Origin: Tomocerus qinae
Taxonomy: Eukaryota > Arthropoda > Collembola > Entomobryomorpha > Tomoceridae
NCBI GenBank assembly: GCA_020055645.1
Contig: CM034547.1
Location: forward strand, 33,610,909-33,674,908
DNA: 64,000 nt
Direction: 5' to 3'
Shown: in pieces, positions 24,064-36,641 of the stretch
How the letters are laid out: every line of letters begins with the position of its first letter
Numbering within the stretch: the stretch's first letter is position 1
Notes under the pieces: model-generated
What the model was told of the DNA's origin: nothing
Databases searched by the model: none
The model's input: only the letters and a program-made list of their open reading frames with translations
Translations under genes and position numbers: made by a program

Positions 24064-24968
24064 TCCTCTGCGGTCCCTCCTATATTTTTGCAATTTTCTG
24101 CATTTTGATACTTATAGTCGTCTCTTTTTAATAAAAGAGTGAGGGAAAAGGGTGGATACTAGTAGTGTTTAGGTTTATAATGTAGGGGAATACAAGAGTG
24201 GGTGATAGATACCATTTGTACAAACGAATAGGAGAATACTGCTAAGGGAGGAGAAAATAATACTAAATGCTACAGATGAAGGGAATACATATTATAATTG
24301 CTATTGATATAGGTTAAAATATAACATTAATATTTAGTAAAGGGAGAATACATGGCCAAATTGGGTAAGTTTTAACAAAAAAACGTTTTATAGGGTGGAA
24401 TAGGGTGTAAACTGTAGAATGTAGTGTAAAGATGAGGTGTAGTATTTAAAACAATAGTATTACGGCCGTTGCCAACTATTTTGAAGTGAAGAATGGGTGG
24501 GAAAGATAGGTGATAGGGTGAAGTGAGTGAAATGGCGAATGCTTGAGTAGTATGTTGAGTCTGGTGGCGATTACAAGTGGAGTTACGATATTTTGGTTGG
24601 TAGTGTGAAATAAAGGGTGTCTGCACAGACGTTTGGCATGATCTTTTGCAATTTCTCCAACAGCAGCATCCGGACTAGGTCTTGCCATGGGTAAAGAATG
24701 GATAGTGTGTTTAGAGAGCCGGAACAGTGCCTGTTGGTTTGAACAACAAAGATTAGTATCATGAATGACATTTTATGCTTAGAATTAACGTGCAAAGTTC
24801 TGTTTTGGTAGTTTGACATGACTTGTCGATTTTTCTTGTTTAAGCTGAAAAGAATGCATGGTGAATAATTAGAGTTTCATTAATGCTTTGTGTTTGTCGT
24901 TCATGTCGATGGTAAGGATTTCACGTAATTATCGCATTTGACTTGTTGGTTAAAGATTATTTGATAAG
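24064..24968 (-). other. 3' interior of element 2 with overlapping short frames
   Basis: Next to the 3' LTR the minus strand shows a purine-rich tract suitable as polypurine tract. Between about 24470 and 24820 three minus-strand frames are each open for 70-85 codons. One (24476-24688 and upstream) and its neighbour (24583-24819) read as if one old coding stretch had shifted frame near 24770. No family was recognised, and no RT or integrase motif is visible. Confidence 0.35.
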
Positions 24969-26509
24969 TCAGGGGAGGGAATTTATGTATGCTTGTACTC
25001 TCTCCTGTGACCAAGATGTAGTTGAAGATGAAGTTTGGGTAGATGATCCTATTGCACTATCTGACTGATGATAGTGGGATTGTAAAGAAATTGTCGATTC
25101 ACTACTGTGATGCTTTTGAAGTATTTTGGAAATTGATGCTAACTTTTGGGCATCTAAACCAATGAAAAGGTCGTAAGGCAAATCGTTATGATTATGACAA
25201 TCTAACGTTATCTCCTGGTTAGCAATTGGAAATGTAAATTGAGAGAATTTAAAGAAATGATAAGATTGACATGGAATATTTTCATCTCTAAATCTGCTGA
25301 TAGTTCTAACATTTATTGCTGATTCCTTAACTTTGTTAGCATAAAATACTTTCAAATGTAAATTTTTGAATTTGACTTTCTTTACAGTGCCTTTACGGGT
25401 ATAGAAAGGTGTATCTTCAATGGGAACAGGGTACCAAGATTTCTTTTTCCTATATGATTCTTCAACATCTGATATATTGGGGATATATTCGAAGTCTGAG
25501 GGAATGTCATTGAGACTAGCATGTAAAGAGGGATTAAATGAAGGTTGAGTGAGTGATAATGGTGGAAATTCTTCTAAGTTTACAATAAAGTTGTTCCTTG
25601 AAATAAGTACTTCTTCTGTGTGTGTACAGGGACAGTTAGAAATAGGATTGATGGTGATTGTAGCTTCAAGGACATTGCTTGCTTCTTCCTGTTGTGGAAT
25701 GGCAAAGGGAATAATGTTTTGTGTTTCGACGTGGTTGTCGGTAGGTGGCGTAGTGGGATTAAATTCAGTTTCAGTGTTTGCAAATAGGTTGCTTGGTTGA
25801 TTGTGATAAAGATTAAAGGTTTCGTGATGAGGGATTTGTGCATGTGCGAAAGTTTCTGGGTCAATTTGTGAATTGGTTACCAGGGGAACTTGTGAAAATG
25901 AAAAAAGGGTCTACTGCTGAGACGTTATGAGAATGAGGAATATTAACAGAATTCGTGTGTGCATAATCAATGGGATTTGAGAATGTATGAGAATTATTGC
26001 TAAATTCGTATGATTGGGATTGGGAGGAATAGAGTTCATTGCTGATAGGTTGATTTTTCTTAAACTTGGAATTAAGGAAGATTCTAGTTTTGAACAATGA
26101 TCGACGGTTGTTCGGGTTTGTCTTGGGTATATCTGCAATGGTGGGATTGGGTATTATTGGTGTTGTAACAGTATTTTCTTTTGATAAGTACTGGCTCTTG
26201 TTGTTGAGATATGATTTCTTCATTTATTTCATCTTTTTCTACTGAACTTGGTTGCTGTTGTGTGGATATGACTGGTTTATCTAAATTTTCGTTACGTTGC
26301 TGGTGAAGCACGCATTCAATGATGTTATTGAAATGTGAAATAACCTGAGTGACAGCATCAAAATGCTTGGTGTCTACGACTATCGTTTTAGATGAACATA
26401 ATTTGTGACATATTACTGTGATGGCCTGGAGTAGATCAGTAGAAGTTAGGGTACTATGTTTAGAGAATAGCTGTTGTAACTGTGGGTTTGTGTTAGTGGC
26501 GGTAGCCAT
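24969..26509 (-). pseudogene. Gag-like polyprotein of element 2, split by frameshifts
   Basis: The start is ATG 26509, after in-frame stops. The first frame (26509-26084) begins with a helix-forming stretch of about 80 residues, then glutamine- and serine-rich sequence. Protein-like sequence then continues in a second frame (to 25861), crossing over in an A-rich run near 26175-26190. It passes to a third frame near the run of six T (minus strand) at 25901-25906. The third frame is open without a stop for 313 codons (25910-24969), much further than its first ATG suggests. Its C-terminal part has a YDLFIGLD motif, like the last strand and Gly-Leu-Asp turn of retroviral-type aspartic proteases, but no catalytic D-T/S-G was seen. 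Together about 510 codons, suited to Gag or Gag-protease. The frame changes may be real decay or homopolymer errors in the assembly. Confidence 0.5.
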
Positions 26510-26564
26510 GGTAGGTAAAATGTGAAAAGTTGGAAAAGTGAGAATGAGTAATATTATTTATCTA

Positions 26565-26847
26565 CTACTGATGATGGGTGACTTTGAAAATACGTGCGTT
26601 GTGTTCAATAGGATAATGTAAATCTATCTGGTGACAGATTGCATTAATTGTGAGGTTACATAAACTTTCTGTGTCAAAATATTGTACAGAGATATTCAGA
26701 TTGGTTGCTGTGCCTGAAGGAATGACTTCTGCATCGGAGACTAGATACAGCATGGGCAACTAAATTTATCAAAGAGTCTCTAGTTGTAAGTTCACTATAG
26801 GCTGCAAATTCTGGTACTTGAAAGTTAAGGGATATCGACCATTGCAT
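26565..26847 (-). pseudogene. Small ORF upstream of the Gag-like gene in element 2
   Basis: Two overlapping minus-strand frames look like one short gene of about 95 codons. The first runs from ATG 26847 to a stop at 26674-26676. The second is open from 26759 (just after a stop) to a stop at 26565-26567. The first reads protein-like upstream of about 26750 and the second downstream, so a single indel near 26745-26755 would account for them. It ends 55 nt before the Gag-like ATG. No family was recognised. It could be the displaced N-terminal part of Gag or a separate small protein. Confidence 0.35.
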
Positions 26848-27964
26848 ATTGTAGCAGTTCAGATGTTAAAGATAGAAAACACTCATGGTATATTCAAAAT
26901 AATAGTTTGATTGTGTATGGAAAATAAAGTACGTAATGTAAATCGTTAGCTTAAGTGAACTGAGACAGAAGTAGAAATAAATTCATTTGAATAGAAAGGA
27001 ACTGTTGATTTGACTTTGTGAACATTCAGTTTAAGTATACAGAATTTCAAGAAAAATAATAAAAAGTTATTTTCATTGCTGTGGATAAATGTACGTTATG
27101 AATAAGGTTCACGGAGAAGTAGCTTTACAGTGACCTATTATGTACTTATATAATGTACCTAACTGACTAACTGAATTGCAGTATATAGCGTAAGGACTAT
27201 AACGATGACTCAATTGATGGTCGTTATACTAGACAGTGGCTAATCTGTGACGGTTTATGCTTATTAGGTAGGTACGTATTTTTGACGAAAAGAGAATGTG
27301 GGGTCAACTAACTTTTAGACAAAGGAAATGCGGATTGGCTGGGAACAAAGAAAATGGATCATTACGTATCGAATTATATTTCTGAATCTCTTTCCAGCGT
27401 TTCAAGAAATGTTTTAAGTTAATTTAAGATCAAAGAAATGAATTTTGATGCATTTGGAATGATAACTGACGGGTTAGGATTACTAGAGAATGATTAAAAG
27501 AGTTTGAAAGTGATTAGGAATATTATACATGAATATTTACGAACATGTAGTTCAATATTATTGTGAAAAAGAGCGGGGGTTGGGGAGAGAATAATGTAAC
27601 TCAAACGGTAGACTTGGATACTCGGACAGTGGCCCTAAATTGCAATTGAATTATTGTTCTACATAAATTTTAAAATATTGCACTGCTTAGTTGTGAGTAC
27701 GACCGCCGGAATAAACATGCACTGGGACAGATTTCATTTCATTACTTGGTTATTTTCATTGATAGGATAGATTACATAATATGTAAGATAGAATAGTTTA
27801 CTCTTTATACCTGTTGTATAGAAGAGAGAGAGACGTGGCGGATTCTGCAACACGGCCAGGAAGTACTTGGTTATCTGTCCAAGGAAACGGTGACGTAAGC
27901 GGGAGGGTGCTTAGTTCAGGTTCTCCGGGCAAGCCGATTCAGGCGGGGTTCAGGACCTTTATCT
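26848..27964 (-). other. 5' leader of element 2
   Basis: About 1.1 kb between the 5' LTR and the first ORF, with no open frame of note. The part next to the LTR (about 27830-27960) is markedly more GC-rich than the rest of the window. It is the place for primer-binding and packaging signals, but no TGG-starting primer-binding site was found. Confidence 0.5.
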
Positions 27965-28978
27965 TCTTACGGAATTAACTTATTCTTCCTTCTCTATTTG
28001 TTTGTGTCTTCCGTTCTATCATCTGTTGTGGATGATCTTACGGAATTATATATTCTCGTCTCTATATTTCGTACTATTTCACACTAATTCGGATTGTGAG
28101 TGAGCGTGTAACTAGCGGGATGATCCGAGGGATGCGTGGTGACCAATATCCGTTCCGTTCGGATATGGCGAGTGGGATTAGGAGATGGTCAAATGGAGTT
28201 TGGATGTTATTATGTGAAAAGAAACTCGAAGATGATTCACTGTGTATGTATTTTTGGAATGCTGGATAAATTGAGTTTATTGGAATGAAGAATTATATTT
28301 AATGTTTTGAGAGCAACTTTGTAGAGATTATACACACACTTGAAAAACCAAGTTTGACGTATGGTGAAAAAACAAGTGTGAAAGAAACTTATGTACAAAA
28401 ATGTGTTTAAAGAGCACAGTTATAGTGTTGTAAGTTAGCAGTTTACAAAATGATTTGAATCAATGGGTATATTAAACACAGGGTGTGGAATGGGAATGAA
28501 TTATTAATTAGATAGAGATTGGGAGACAATGATATATGGATCAAAGTTACAAATTTGTTGATTCGAGATGACAAAAAGTGATGTGGGAATCGTGAAAATC
28601 GCGTTTTGGGAAACCTACAAAATGTCAGCCAGGCTTGTTGCTGACTCAAAGTTCAAGACCAATCTTTTTAATCTAGGACGTCGGAGCGAATTCTCCAGCT
28701 CCCGACTCCAACAAAAGTTCAAGCTTCACTATCTATCTAACTATTTCTTATCGCTTATCTGCCTTCATCGCTAGTCTCAGCTTCATTTCCATAGAATTTA
28801 ACATATTATTATTATTGGGTCGCTTCTAATGCTTACTATCGTTCTACAAATACAATGATTCTGGAAATGTGCAGGTAAATGACCTAGCGTAAAGCAGCAA
28901 GGCGAAGCATAGTTTGCTATAAGAATAGGCCTATGAAAAGCGAAGCTTTTTCCTATGTTTACATAAATCTGCCTGACA
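27965..28978 (-). repeat. 5' LTR of element 2 (right copy, shorter)
   Basis: 1,014 bp, matching 23049-24063 with one single-base indel noticed. It lacks the three extra terminal units of the left copy. Its outer end (TGTCAGGC on the minus strand) abuts the ATAG duplication at 28979-28982. As the 5' LTR it should hold the promoter for the minus-strand transcript. No strong TATA box was identified. Confidence 0.9.
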
Positions 28979-28982
28979 ATAG

Positions 28983-31900
28983 TGTGGTAATAGTTTTTTA
29001 ATTTGTATATAAGTATGTCTAGTTGTGTAGTTAAAACAAATGATATTGATACGGTTGGAAAGACAAGGAACAATTGAAATAACTTTGTCTGATTTACCTA
29101 CAGGTTCAAGTTACATAAAAGAGGTCCAGTCCAGCCATGTAGAACGAAAGCGGAGCAACTTGACTGGTACATGGAATACTTACTTACGCTTCATAAAGTG
29201 TATACAATATCGTTTGTAATCGAGCAATAAAGATTTTTACAAAAGAACACACCTCAATCAAATCTCCCTCTGCTCATTACAAACACTACCGAAGAATCAT
29301 AAACTGTTAAACCACAGCGATAAAAGTTTTGATGCTGTACAGAGATACATTTATCAGGGAGATAATGTTCAGTTAAGTTTTACAATGGACGTATAGCAGG
29401 TAATCACAGAGGACAAATAATGAGCTCGAACTGCAGCACGGGGAATAAATAAATGTAGAGCCGGAGGGTTTTGGCGTGTCTCAACTCTGTACATAGCATT
29501 CAAAAGCTATAGATATTAGGTGGCCAACCCATTTCAAGTCCGTTGGGTCCATTTCTGATGCACTTTTTGATTCATGTTTTCCACACGGAGTCTGAGACGA
29601 TATAATAGACTCACATCACTAAAGTAAAGTTCATCCAATTCGTAAGAAAAAGAAAAAACAACACTGCAGAGTTCACACAATGCACCAAGAGTCCAGTCCA
29701 GGACACAATCCATTCCAATCCACCTTCACATTTACAAATACTACAATGGTAATATAGCTAACAACAACAAAGACTCTACTACGAATCTCTATGTACACAT
29801 TACACAACACACCAAGAATGATAATGATAAGCCAGACAGAGTCAGCACAATGTAACAAGACACAAACGTCTTTCATACATAAATGAAAACACAAAGTCAA
29901 CTCAACTGGAGTACTTTACCCAACAGAGATGATGACGACTGAGGAGACTCTAAAAGAGTTTCTTTGAATTAAACCTCTTCAGTGCTAGAGATACTTTTTT
30001 AGGAGATAGCGAGAGTGCACACAGAACTACTTACATTATATTAGGGACACATAATAGAAGAAACACAATAAAAATGAAATGAGAGGATCTTGTCAAATCT
30101 TCTAGAACTATAGCAGAGAAGTCCAACGTTTCATCTTTCTTCCCAAGTCCTTGGCCAGACAACATGAAATGAAACATTTCTTCCTTTTCTCTCATAAATA
30201 CTGACTCTCTACTCCTACTCTTCTATTTTGAAGTAACAGCTCTAAGTAACATATACGTAGGTAGTTATCAGCCAAACACACTTATCCTTTTTACTTGGAG
30301 AGCTAACCAGTAAATGAGTTTGTGCATATCACGGTCACATGTTATGTAGTAGTAAGAGAATGTTGACTGCTTAATGCATATTATTATTATATCACAGTAC
30401 CAAAATCAAAAACAAATACTCGAGTCTTGTGTACACAGTCCGTTGGATTTTGTTGAGCACGAACAAGTATTCCATAGAAAAAAAAACAAGTACCATTTCC
30501 CCTGTGTACAGAGGAAAAACCCCATAAAAGTACGAGTGCACATAAAACTAATAATAATTTTCAGTCACGAGGATTAAGACCGTAAATGAATTAATAAAGC
30601 ATTAAATGTATGAGTGTGACGAGGCAATATTATTCGCTACCTATCAACTTGCTGAACAACTCTGTCTTGTTGGTATACATCATTCTCAGCACATATTCCA
30701 TATCTGGACAAGTTCTCCTGTACAAGGGCATATGAATACAAACACATGTCACACCTAAGTATAATGCTCCGTTGTGTACATAGTAGTTATAACGAAAGGT
30801 TAGGAAACACGCAATATAATTATACATATAAGGCTGCAAATTGTAGTTTGTTTTGGCTTGGCATTGTTAGGCAAATGTTAAATAAATAGGTTGGATCTGC
30901 AAAGGAGCAACAAGGCGATAGGGTTACTTACCTACCTGCATATTATCTTAATGTCACACAGAGTTGCAGTCAAATGCTATCCAATTACGGTCCCCCTTTA
31001 TCCTTACCATAATAATCATAAACTTTCCCCTGACACATTTAGTTTAGTCAGCATGTCGAATTTTAAATATCTATTAAGCGGAGCAGTTAGAGTCGGCTGC
31101 AGGTGTCAATTGCCCTGCAACGCTCAACAAAGCCAGTCAATGTCTAATAATGCTTCTCTTAAAACAATGATACAAGCCATAAAGTTAATGGTACATAAAT
31201 AGTCATAAACATTCACCTACGAGCTTCTCGTTAGATTAATGGAGTAGTAAAATTATTCAAGCAAGTTCACTTAAGATTAGTTAGTTAGGACTACGTTAGC
31301 CAGATGAATATTTACCAGAGAATCTAATCCTCCGTACATTATGTACATACTTACAGTGCATATTATCGTAACTAACTATCATCTCAGCTCAACTTCCCAG
31401 CCTAGTAATCGTAATTCGTTAGCCCCCTTTGTATGTCGTGTCTTTTTATGTTCTATCCTTTTCTCTCCCTGGCACAAGTACAACAAGACACGGCAATGCT
31501 TTATTTTATCTGCACTGTTTTTATTTAGAACATAGCTACCTAACCGTCTGGACTATGCTAAATAAACGGGATGGTAGGTATTAACTATTCTATTAACTGC
31601 TATAATTTAAACATTAGAGACTCTCTGCCATGAATTCATCACTTGGTCACTACTACTGCTACAGACTCCATTGTGAAGCATTCAGGATGAACTCATTATC
31701 TCTTATTGCTTCTACAAATGCATCTCTCTACAAGCAAACAAGGTTTAAAAGCAACAAAGTAGTCCTAGTTTCATTAATGTGCTCAATCCAGTTCATCTAA
31801 ATTCACGCTTTTCATTTATCCCTGGAGAAAAAACCAGATCATTTACTTGTAAGTCAGTTTCACTCTCCTTCCCTTCTCTAGTAATGTCAGTCTGAAATTT

Positions 31901-34900
31901 AGAATGAAGTGAGTAGTTTAGATTTATAATTCAAGTTCACTCCGAGATGCTTTTGCCACTTATCCTTCAACACAGGTAACTATTACTTATAGATTAGGCA
32001 TACTTAATACAACAATTCAATATATAGTAATACAAATGCGTATACCTACAGGTATTTCGAGAAATATATTTATTAGATCTGCAAAACCAATGTGTTGTAA
32101 TTCAGTTTAATGATTCTACTCAATAATACGAAGCCACTATCTACCATCGACGAAATTGAGCTGCGTTGGCTACTACTTTGCTACAAAAGAGAAACTGTAC
32201 TTACAGAACAAAAGGAAACGAAGCAAAGTAAGCAAGTTTTTCCTATTTCATCTTTATGAGTTGGGTAATGCAAAGCAATACAATACTGTCAGAGTCAGTG
32301 AAGCCAGGAGCCAGAGTGTTCAAACTTACACGGTTCAGCACTACACACACTAAACTGCACTTCATTGCATACAACTCCATAAAATAAAATAGGATGGGAA
32401 CGGCTTTAGGAATGGCACCCCTTAGGATTTACCAAATGACTCTACAGACATTAACATTACATTTATTTATTTAGACAGTGCAGTCTGGTAATCGCTTTGT
32501 AAGTAAAAGTAAAGGTAAAGTTAAACTAGGGGAAACTCACTTTGACTTCCTATAGGTATATCTAGCTCTAATACTAAGACATGATGTACAGAAAACAAAC
32601 GTAGAATAAATGTTAGTCACAGAAAATACCTACGCAGCAAATACAGATGTGCAAACGAATTGTAAGGTCTGGAATAATATAGAATATATATAGATGTGTA
32701 TATATAGACAAGTATATGTATTTAAACTCTTTTACATAAGATAGGAACTGCAAGACTATAAGTTACCTAACCGAGACGAAATGAAGTGAACAGAACTGAC
32801 GGTAAGTGTGTGTAGGTGAAACGAAAATGAAGGGAAGTTGATCAGACAATTTAATCCAGTCTTTTCGAGTAACTTGAATTCTAGAGTAAGAGTTTACCTC
32901 ACTTAAGTCAAGTATACCATCCGAAAGAATTTCTTAAGTTAGCCGATCGTGAGTGAGTCGAGTCAAGTCATGTCATGTCAGATCACAGTAAAAAGGATTA
33001 TGTTCGTAGTTGCTTAACTTAAGATTCCTCTTTTTCAACCTAAATCCAAAAACCTTCGTAGGTATGTAACCCAAAGAAAGAAGTCAAGCTGCAATTATAA
33101 TAAATGTAGGATACATATACAACAATAGCTTACAAGTTAGATCAAGAGAATTACATTATGTTGGGTTATTCTGCACCGATATACGTCTTTCTCAGCTGAG
33201 CTATGTACCTGGTACACTTAACTCAGTTAACTTAAGATATCTTGACGTAAGTAGAAAACTAAGACCAAACAATAATAATGAAACCCAACTGAGGGAGAGA
33301 CTCTCGCTGTGTTATTTCTCACCGGCCTAAACAACATCACAGAAGAAAAGAATAGAAAATACATACTATATGTTACATTCTCGCATCAAGACACACATGA
33401 AAGACGCAACGAAATGATTACAATAGAAAAATCTTTGAGCAGACCAACTTGAGCGAGAACAACAAATCCGGTATGATTGTTGAGAACAAAAAAAGACATC
33501 ACACACATGTAAGTAAGAAACGTACAATACCCTTGGCCACAGGATATATCGTTACTTTGAGTCTATCATTTCTCCGGATAAGTCAAACACAGCTCAAAAA
33601 ATAATACGATTTATGTAGTCTTTAAGAACCTAGTGTATTAGTGAATATTATTGTTTTAATTTAATACAATTATATTTATATTTCCCATACACTAGTTAAA
33701 GCATTCCAAGAACAATCATATAATTAAATTCATTTTATGAAAAAACCCCCCTTTCCTTGTTGGCAAAAAGCTGTACTTAAAATATGTCTGTTACGATTAA
33801 ATAGTTGAGCTCTGTTTACGCAATGTAGCAGTATTCCTGTTAAAATCAGATTTAGTACCGACATTACATGGGATTAACTCACTTTAGATTAGTTTTAACA
33901 TTTCCTTATCGAGTATGCATGAGCAGTGAATATTTAATAGATTTAGTCCCCGTTGTACTGGAAGCGAACATTTCCTACATTAACCTGACTGACATACATA
34001 CATAATACAAGAGCATTTAATACCTGTCTATCAGGAACATCGAGCTAGAGCATCGCGAACTCCAAACAAGCATAGGAAAAGAAAAGCAATTTTCAACCTG
34101 AAACTTTTCTCACAAACATTTTTCAGGAGCCTAAGTAAATGCACGCCTCGACTCATTAAATAGAATATTATGTGTGCAAAGCAATGTAGTCGATGTGTAC
34201 ACGCACAGCATCTGCATGTCCCAACACTCTTTATAATTACACATAAACTCTCAACTTTGAAAAGCAAACGAAAGTTCGACTAGTATAATTGAAGCTGAGA
34301 GATAACTTTTAAATTAGTGCAGAAAGATCAAACGAATGTAAATGCCGCGCAAAGCAGAGCAATTTTACATTTTTGTCGCTTTGGTCGAAGCAGTTGAAGT
34401 GAATCTATCGAGAGAGGGAAAGGTGAGTGTATGTAGATTTAGGAGATGAAAACCAACTAAAAGGTTTTGTTAGAACGAGGATTAAGTTTTATCCCTGAGA
34501 GGCATCAAACCAGCCAGATTCTCTCCTACTTCCCACTTTACAGTTTCCACATCAAGGATCAATTCAGTAGTTGCAATTGGCAAAGCACCTCGCACTCTGC
34601 TCTACACTCAGTAACAATACTGAGTTTATGTATGTATCGTCTAATCAAAACTAGTTTCATTATCTTCAAAGCTCTAGAGTTCTTTCATTTCTCACACTGT
34701 ATCTATGTAAAACAAAGTTCATGCCTATTTGGTAAAACAAGCAATATCCATTTATTTACTTTGCAAAATAATACGGATATTCAAATGCAGTTTGTTTTCT
34801 GTGTAGTATTCTGATTTTGGCTTTTGTATAGAATTTAAATGGAGAAGACAGGAGTAGTTATCCGCATGAGATCAAATCACATTAGTATCACGTAACCTCT

Positions 34901-36426
34901 TCAAGGACGGTGTTTCTCCTTTTGTGTACATATGTCTCACTCCTTGTCAGTAAAAACAAATAGGGATTGTATGTAAGTAGTGCAGAAGAAAATAAGGTAC
35001 ACTATCTATACATACAAATGACTTCTACTTTGATATTCAAATTGCATTAAAGAGGTTACCACTTACCACCTACCACGAGGCCTGTGTTATCGTAAACCAA
35101 CAAACTGCAGTCAACGTCAGCAGTAGGGAGAATATACAAGAAAAGCCTAGTCGAAACTTTTTCAAGTGTTTGAATAATGGATATAATGATTCTCATCGTC
35201 AGCTTAGAAGAGAGCAGTACAATAGAAATGGTTAGTTTCTTCCTTCCTTCTTTGCCGCAGCAATTGTTTCAATTCTGCTCACTCAGCGACCAATTTAAAG
35301 TGTAAAGCTATTCCGCGAGGTTTCCACACTAAAGGAAGTCAAACTCTGCGTAAATCCACATGAGAAAAGCTCACCATCAGCAAAGATCGAGTAGTGAGTA
35401 TAGATGGAAGGCATAGGACCACAATAATAGTGAGTAGCTGCACACATACATACCAATGTCTAAAACATTCTCCGTCTGAACTCACTACTGGAATGAAATA
35501 AAATAAAATAAAAGCGAGTTCAGTCAGCACATTGCCATTCCTGCTGCACCAGACAGAGGATTCAAACATCATCGCCAATCAAGACAGAGAAACCGGTCTT
35601 AAGTTTTTTTTTATTCTCAGCAACTCTTTCTTCCTTTTCCATCAACAACCACCACATGCCATCAACTCGTTCCATATATGGAAATTAACTAGTCAAAATC
35701 ACAAAAGCCTTGCACACACTCAAGTTAAAACTTTTGCATGACATTGACTTTCAATTGTAGAAGCCGAGCCCCAGCCATGCTACGACATTCACTCAGCAAC
35801 CCAAGTTCTCTTAGGTTTCCACCATAGATTTTGCAGTAGCAGCATGTGTGTATGCTTTTCTCTATTGTGTTTTGTGGAATAGCAGACTTGATAGACTTTT
35901 TGCTTCTTTTTATTGCATTTTATGTTTTTTATCATTGCTAGGTCATCTCATATCACAGTATGGAATACTATTTTAAAGTTTTACGTTCACTCAATATCAC
36001 ACACAGTGATACAGTTGATGGCTTCACGCATTTTTATGACACACGAGTTTGCACAGGACTTTTATGCTTTATTTTCCTCTGTTTTAATTTATTTCAATAC
36101 ATTTCTTGTTGAAATAGGGAAAAAAAGCTGTAGCCTGTCACTACCTAATCGTACATTAAAGGGAAAGAATTCCTTCCATGCAGCATGACACGAGACTGCA
36201 TCAGTTTCATGTCTTGGAACAAATACTCTGCACAACGTAGGAACGAGTGCAAAAGTGTGAGCACAAGAAATTCCCTCCCAGTGTACACTAAAGAGTAACA
36301 TATGTGGAGGGCTTGGTGGTGTAGGCACAGTTAAGTTGAAAGATGCCAAGAGATATCAAAGTTTACGCATGTATGCATGCTTTCACTCACTACTGCGTCT
36401 CTCTCAATCTATTGTGTGTATCTGTT
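28983..36426. other. Gene-free stretch right of element 2
   Basis: No gene, RNA or complete repeat element could be supported. The longest open frames are 115 codons (34467-34814 plus) and 103 codons (30891-31202 plus), without recognisable domains. A few pentamer-like repeats (GTCAA/GTCAT near 32955-32980) and an A-rich (AAATA)n run near 35496 are the only local structure seen. Confidence 0.5.
35496..35513. repeat. (AAATA)n microsatellite
   Basis: About three and a half AAATA units in non-coding DNA. Confidence 0.8.
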
Positions 36427-36434
36427 GTGTGCAC

Positions 36435-36641
36435 CAAAGTGATTTGAATGTTTCCAGGGCTCCGCCCTCAGGGACAAAGTGACGACATGCTCCAGAAAAC
36501 TGGTTTCCCCCAACCAGTTCTCCGAATCGAAATCGGGGGTAAAGTAGTTGGAAAGAACTGGTTGGGGGAAACCAGTTTTCTGGAGCATGTCGTCACCTTG
36601 CCCCTGAGAGGCGTAGCCATGGGACCAATCAAGGCATCTTG
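36435..36641. mobile_element. Foldback hAT-like MITE, 207 bp
   Basis: The element is a near-complete inverted repeat with arms 36435-36521 and 36554-36641 and a 32-nt centre. Both sides carry the 8-mer GTGTGCAC (36427-36434 and 36642-36649). It fits the nTnnnnAn pattern known for 8-bp hAT target-site duplications. The ends (CAAAGTGATTTGAATG against CAAGATGCCTTGATTG) match at 11 of 16 positions. No transposase is encoded, so it would be a non-autonomous hAT-type MITE or foldback element. Because GTGTGCAC is itself close to palindromic, it could instead be the outermost part of the inverted repeat, though both copies lie in direct orientation. The 93- and 103-codon ORFs on opposite strands are produced by the symmetry: both contain the peptide DDMLQKTGFPQPVL. 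Confidence 0.65.
36467..36608. repeat. Long near-perfect hairpin (55-nt stem, 32-nt loop)
   Basis: Arms 36467-36521 and 36554-36608 are reverse complements at 53 of 55 positions. Both differences are A-C in a plus-strand transcript but U-G wobble in a minus-strand one, so the minus transcript would pair throughout. Each arm has a smaller nested stem (AACTGGTT/AACCAGTT). Such a hairpin could feed small-RNA processing if transcribed, but no promoter was identified. Confidence 0.85.

Larger units (their letters stand above)
22978..28978 (-). mobile_element. LTR retrotransposon (element 2), pol-less, minus strand
   Basis: A 6,001-bp element bounded by long direct repeats at 22978-24063 and 27965-28978 and flanked by the 4-bp duplication ATAG (22974-22977 and 28979-28982). 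On the coding (minus) strand the LTRs begin TGTCAGGC and end TTCCGTAAGA. Next to the 3' LTR the minus strand has a purine-rich tract (about 24064-24085), as expected of a polypurine tract, which supports this orientation. The only protein-like sequence is also on the minus strand: a small 5' ORF and a Gag-like ORF set at 24969-26847. No reverse transcriptase, RNase H or integrase motif was seen in the 3.9 kb interior. No standard primer-binding site starting TGG lies next to the 5' LTR, an open question. Near-identical LTRs indicate a recent insertion. Confidence 0.88.

Noticed and set aside
25580-25864. 94-codon minus ORF inside element 2
   Set aside because: It overlaps, in another frame, the 313-codon open frame, which reads as the protein-like one, so this is a shadow.
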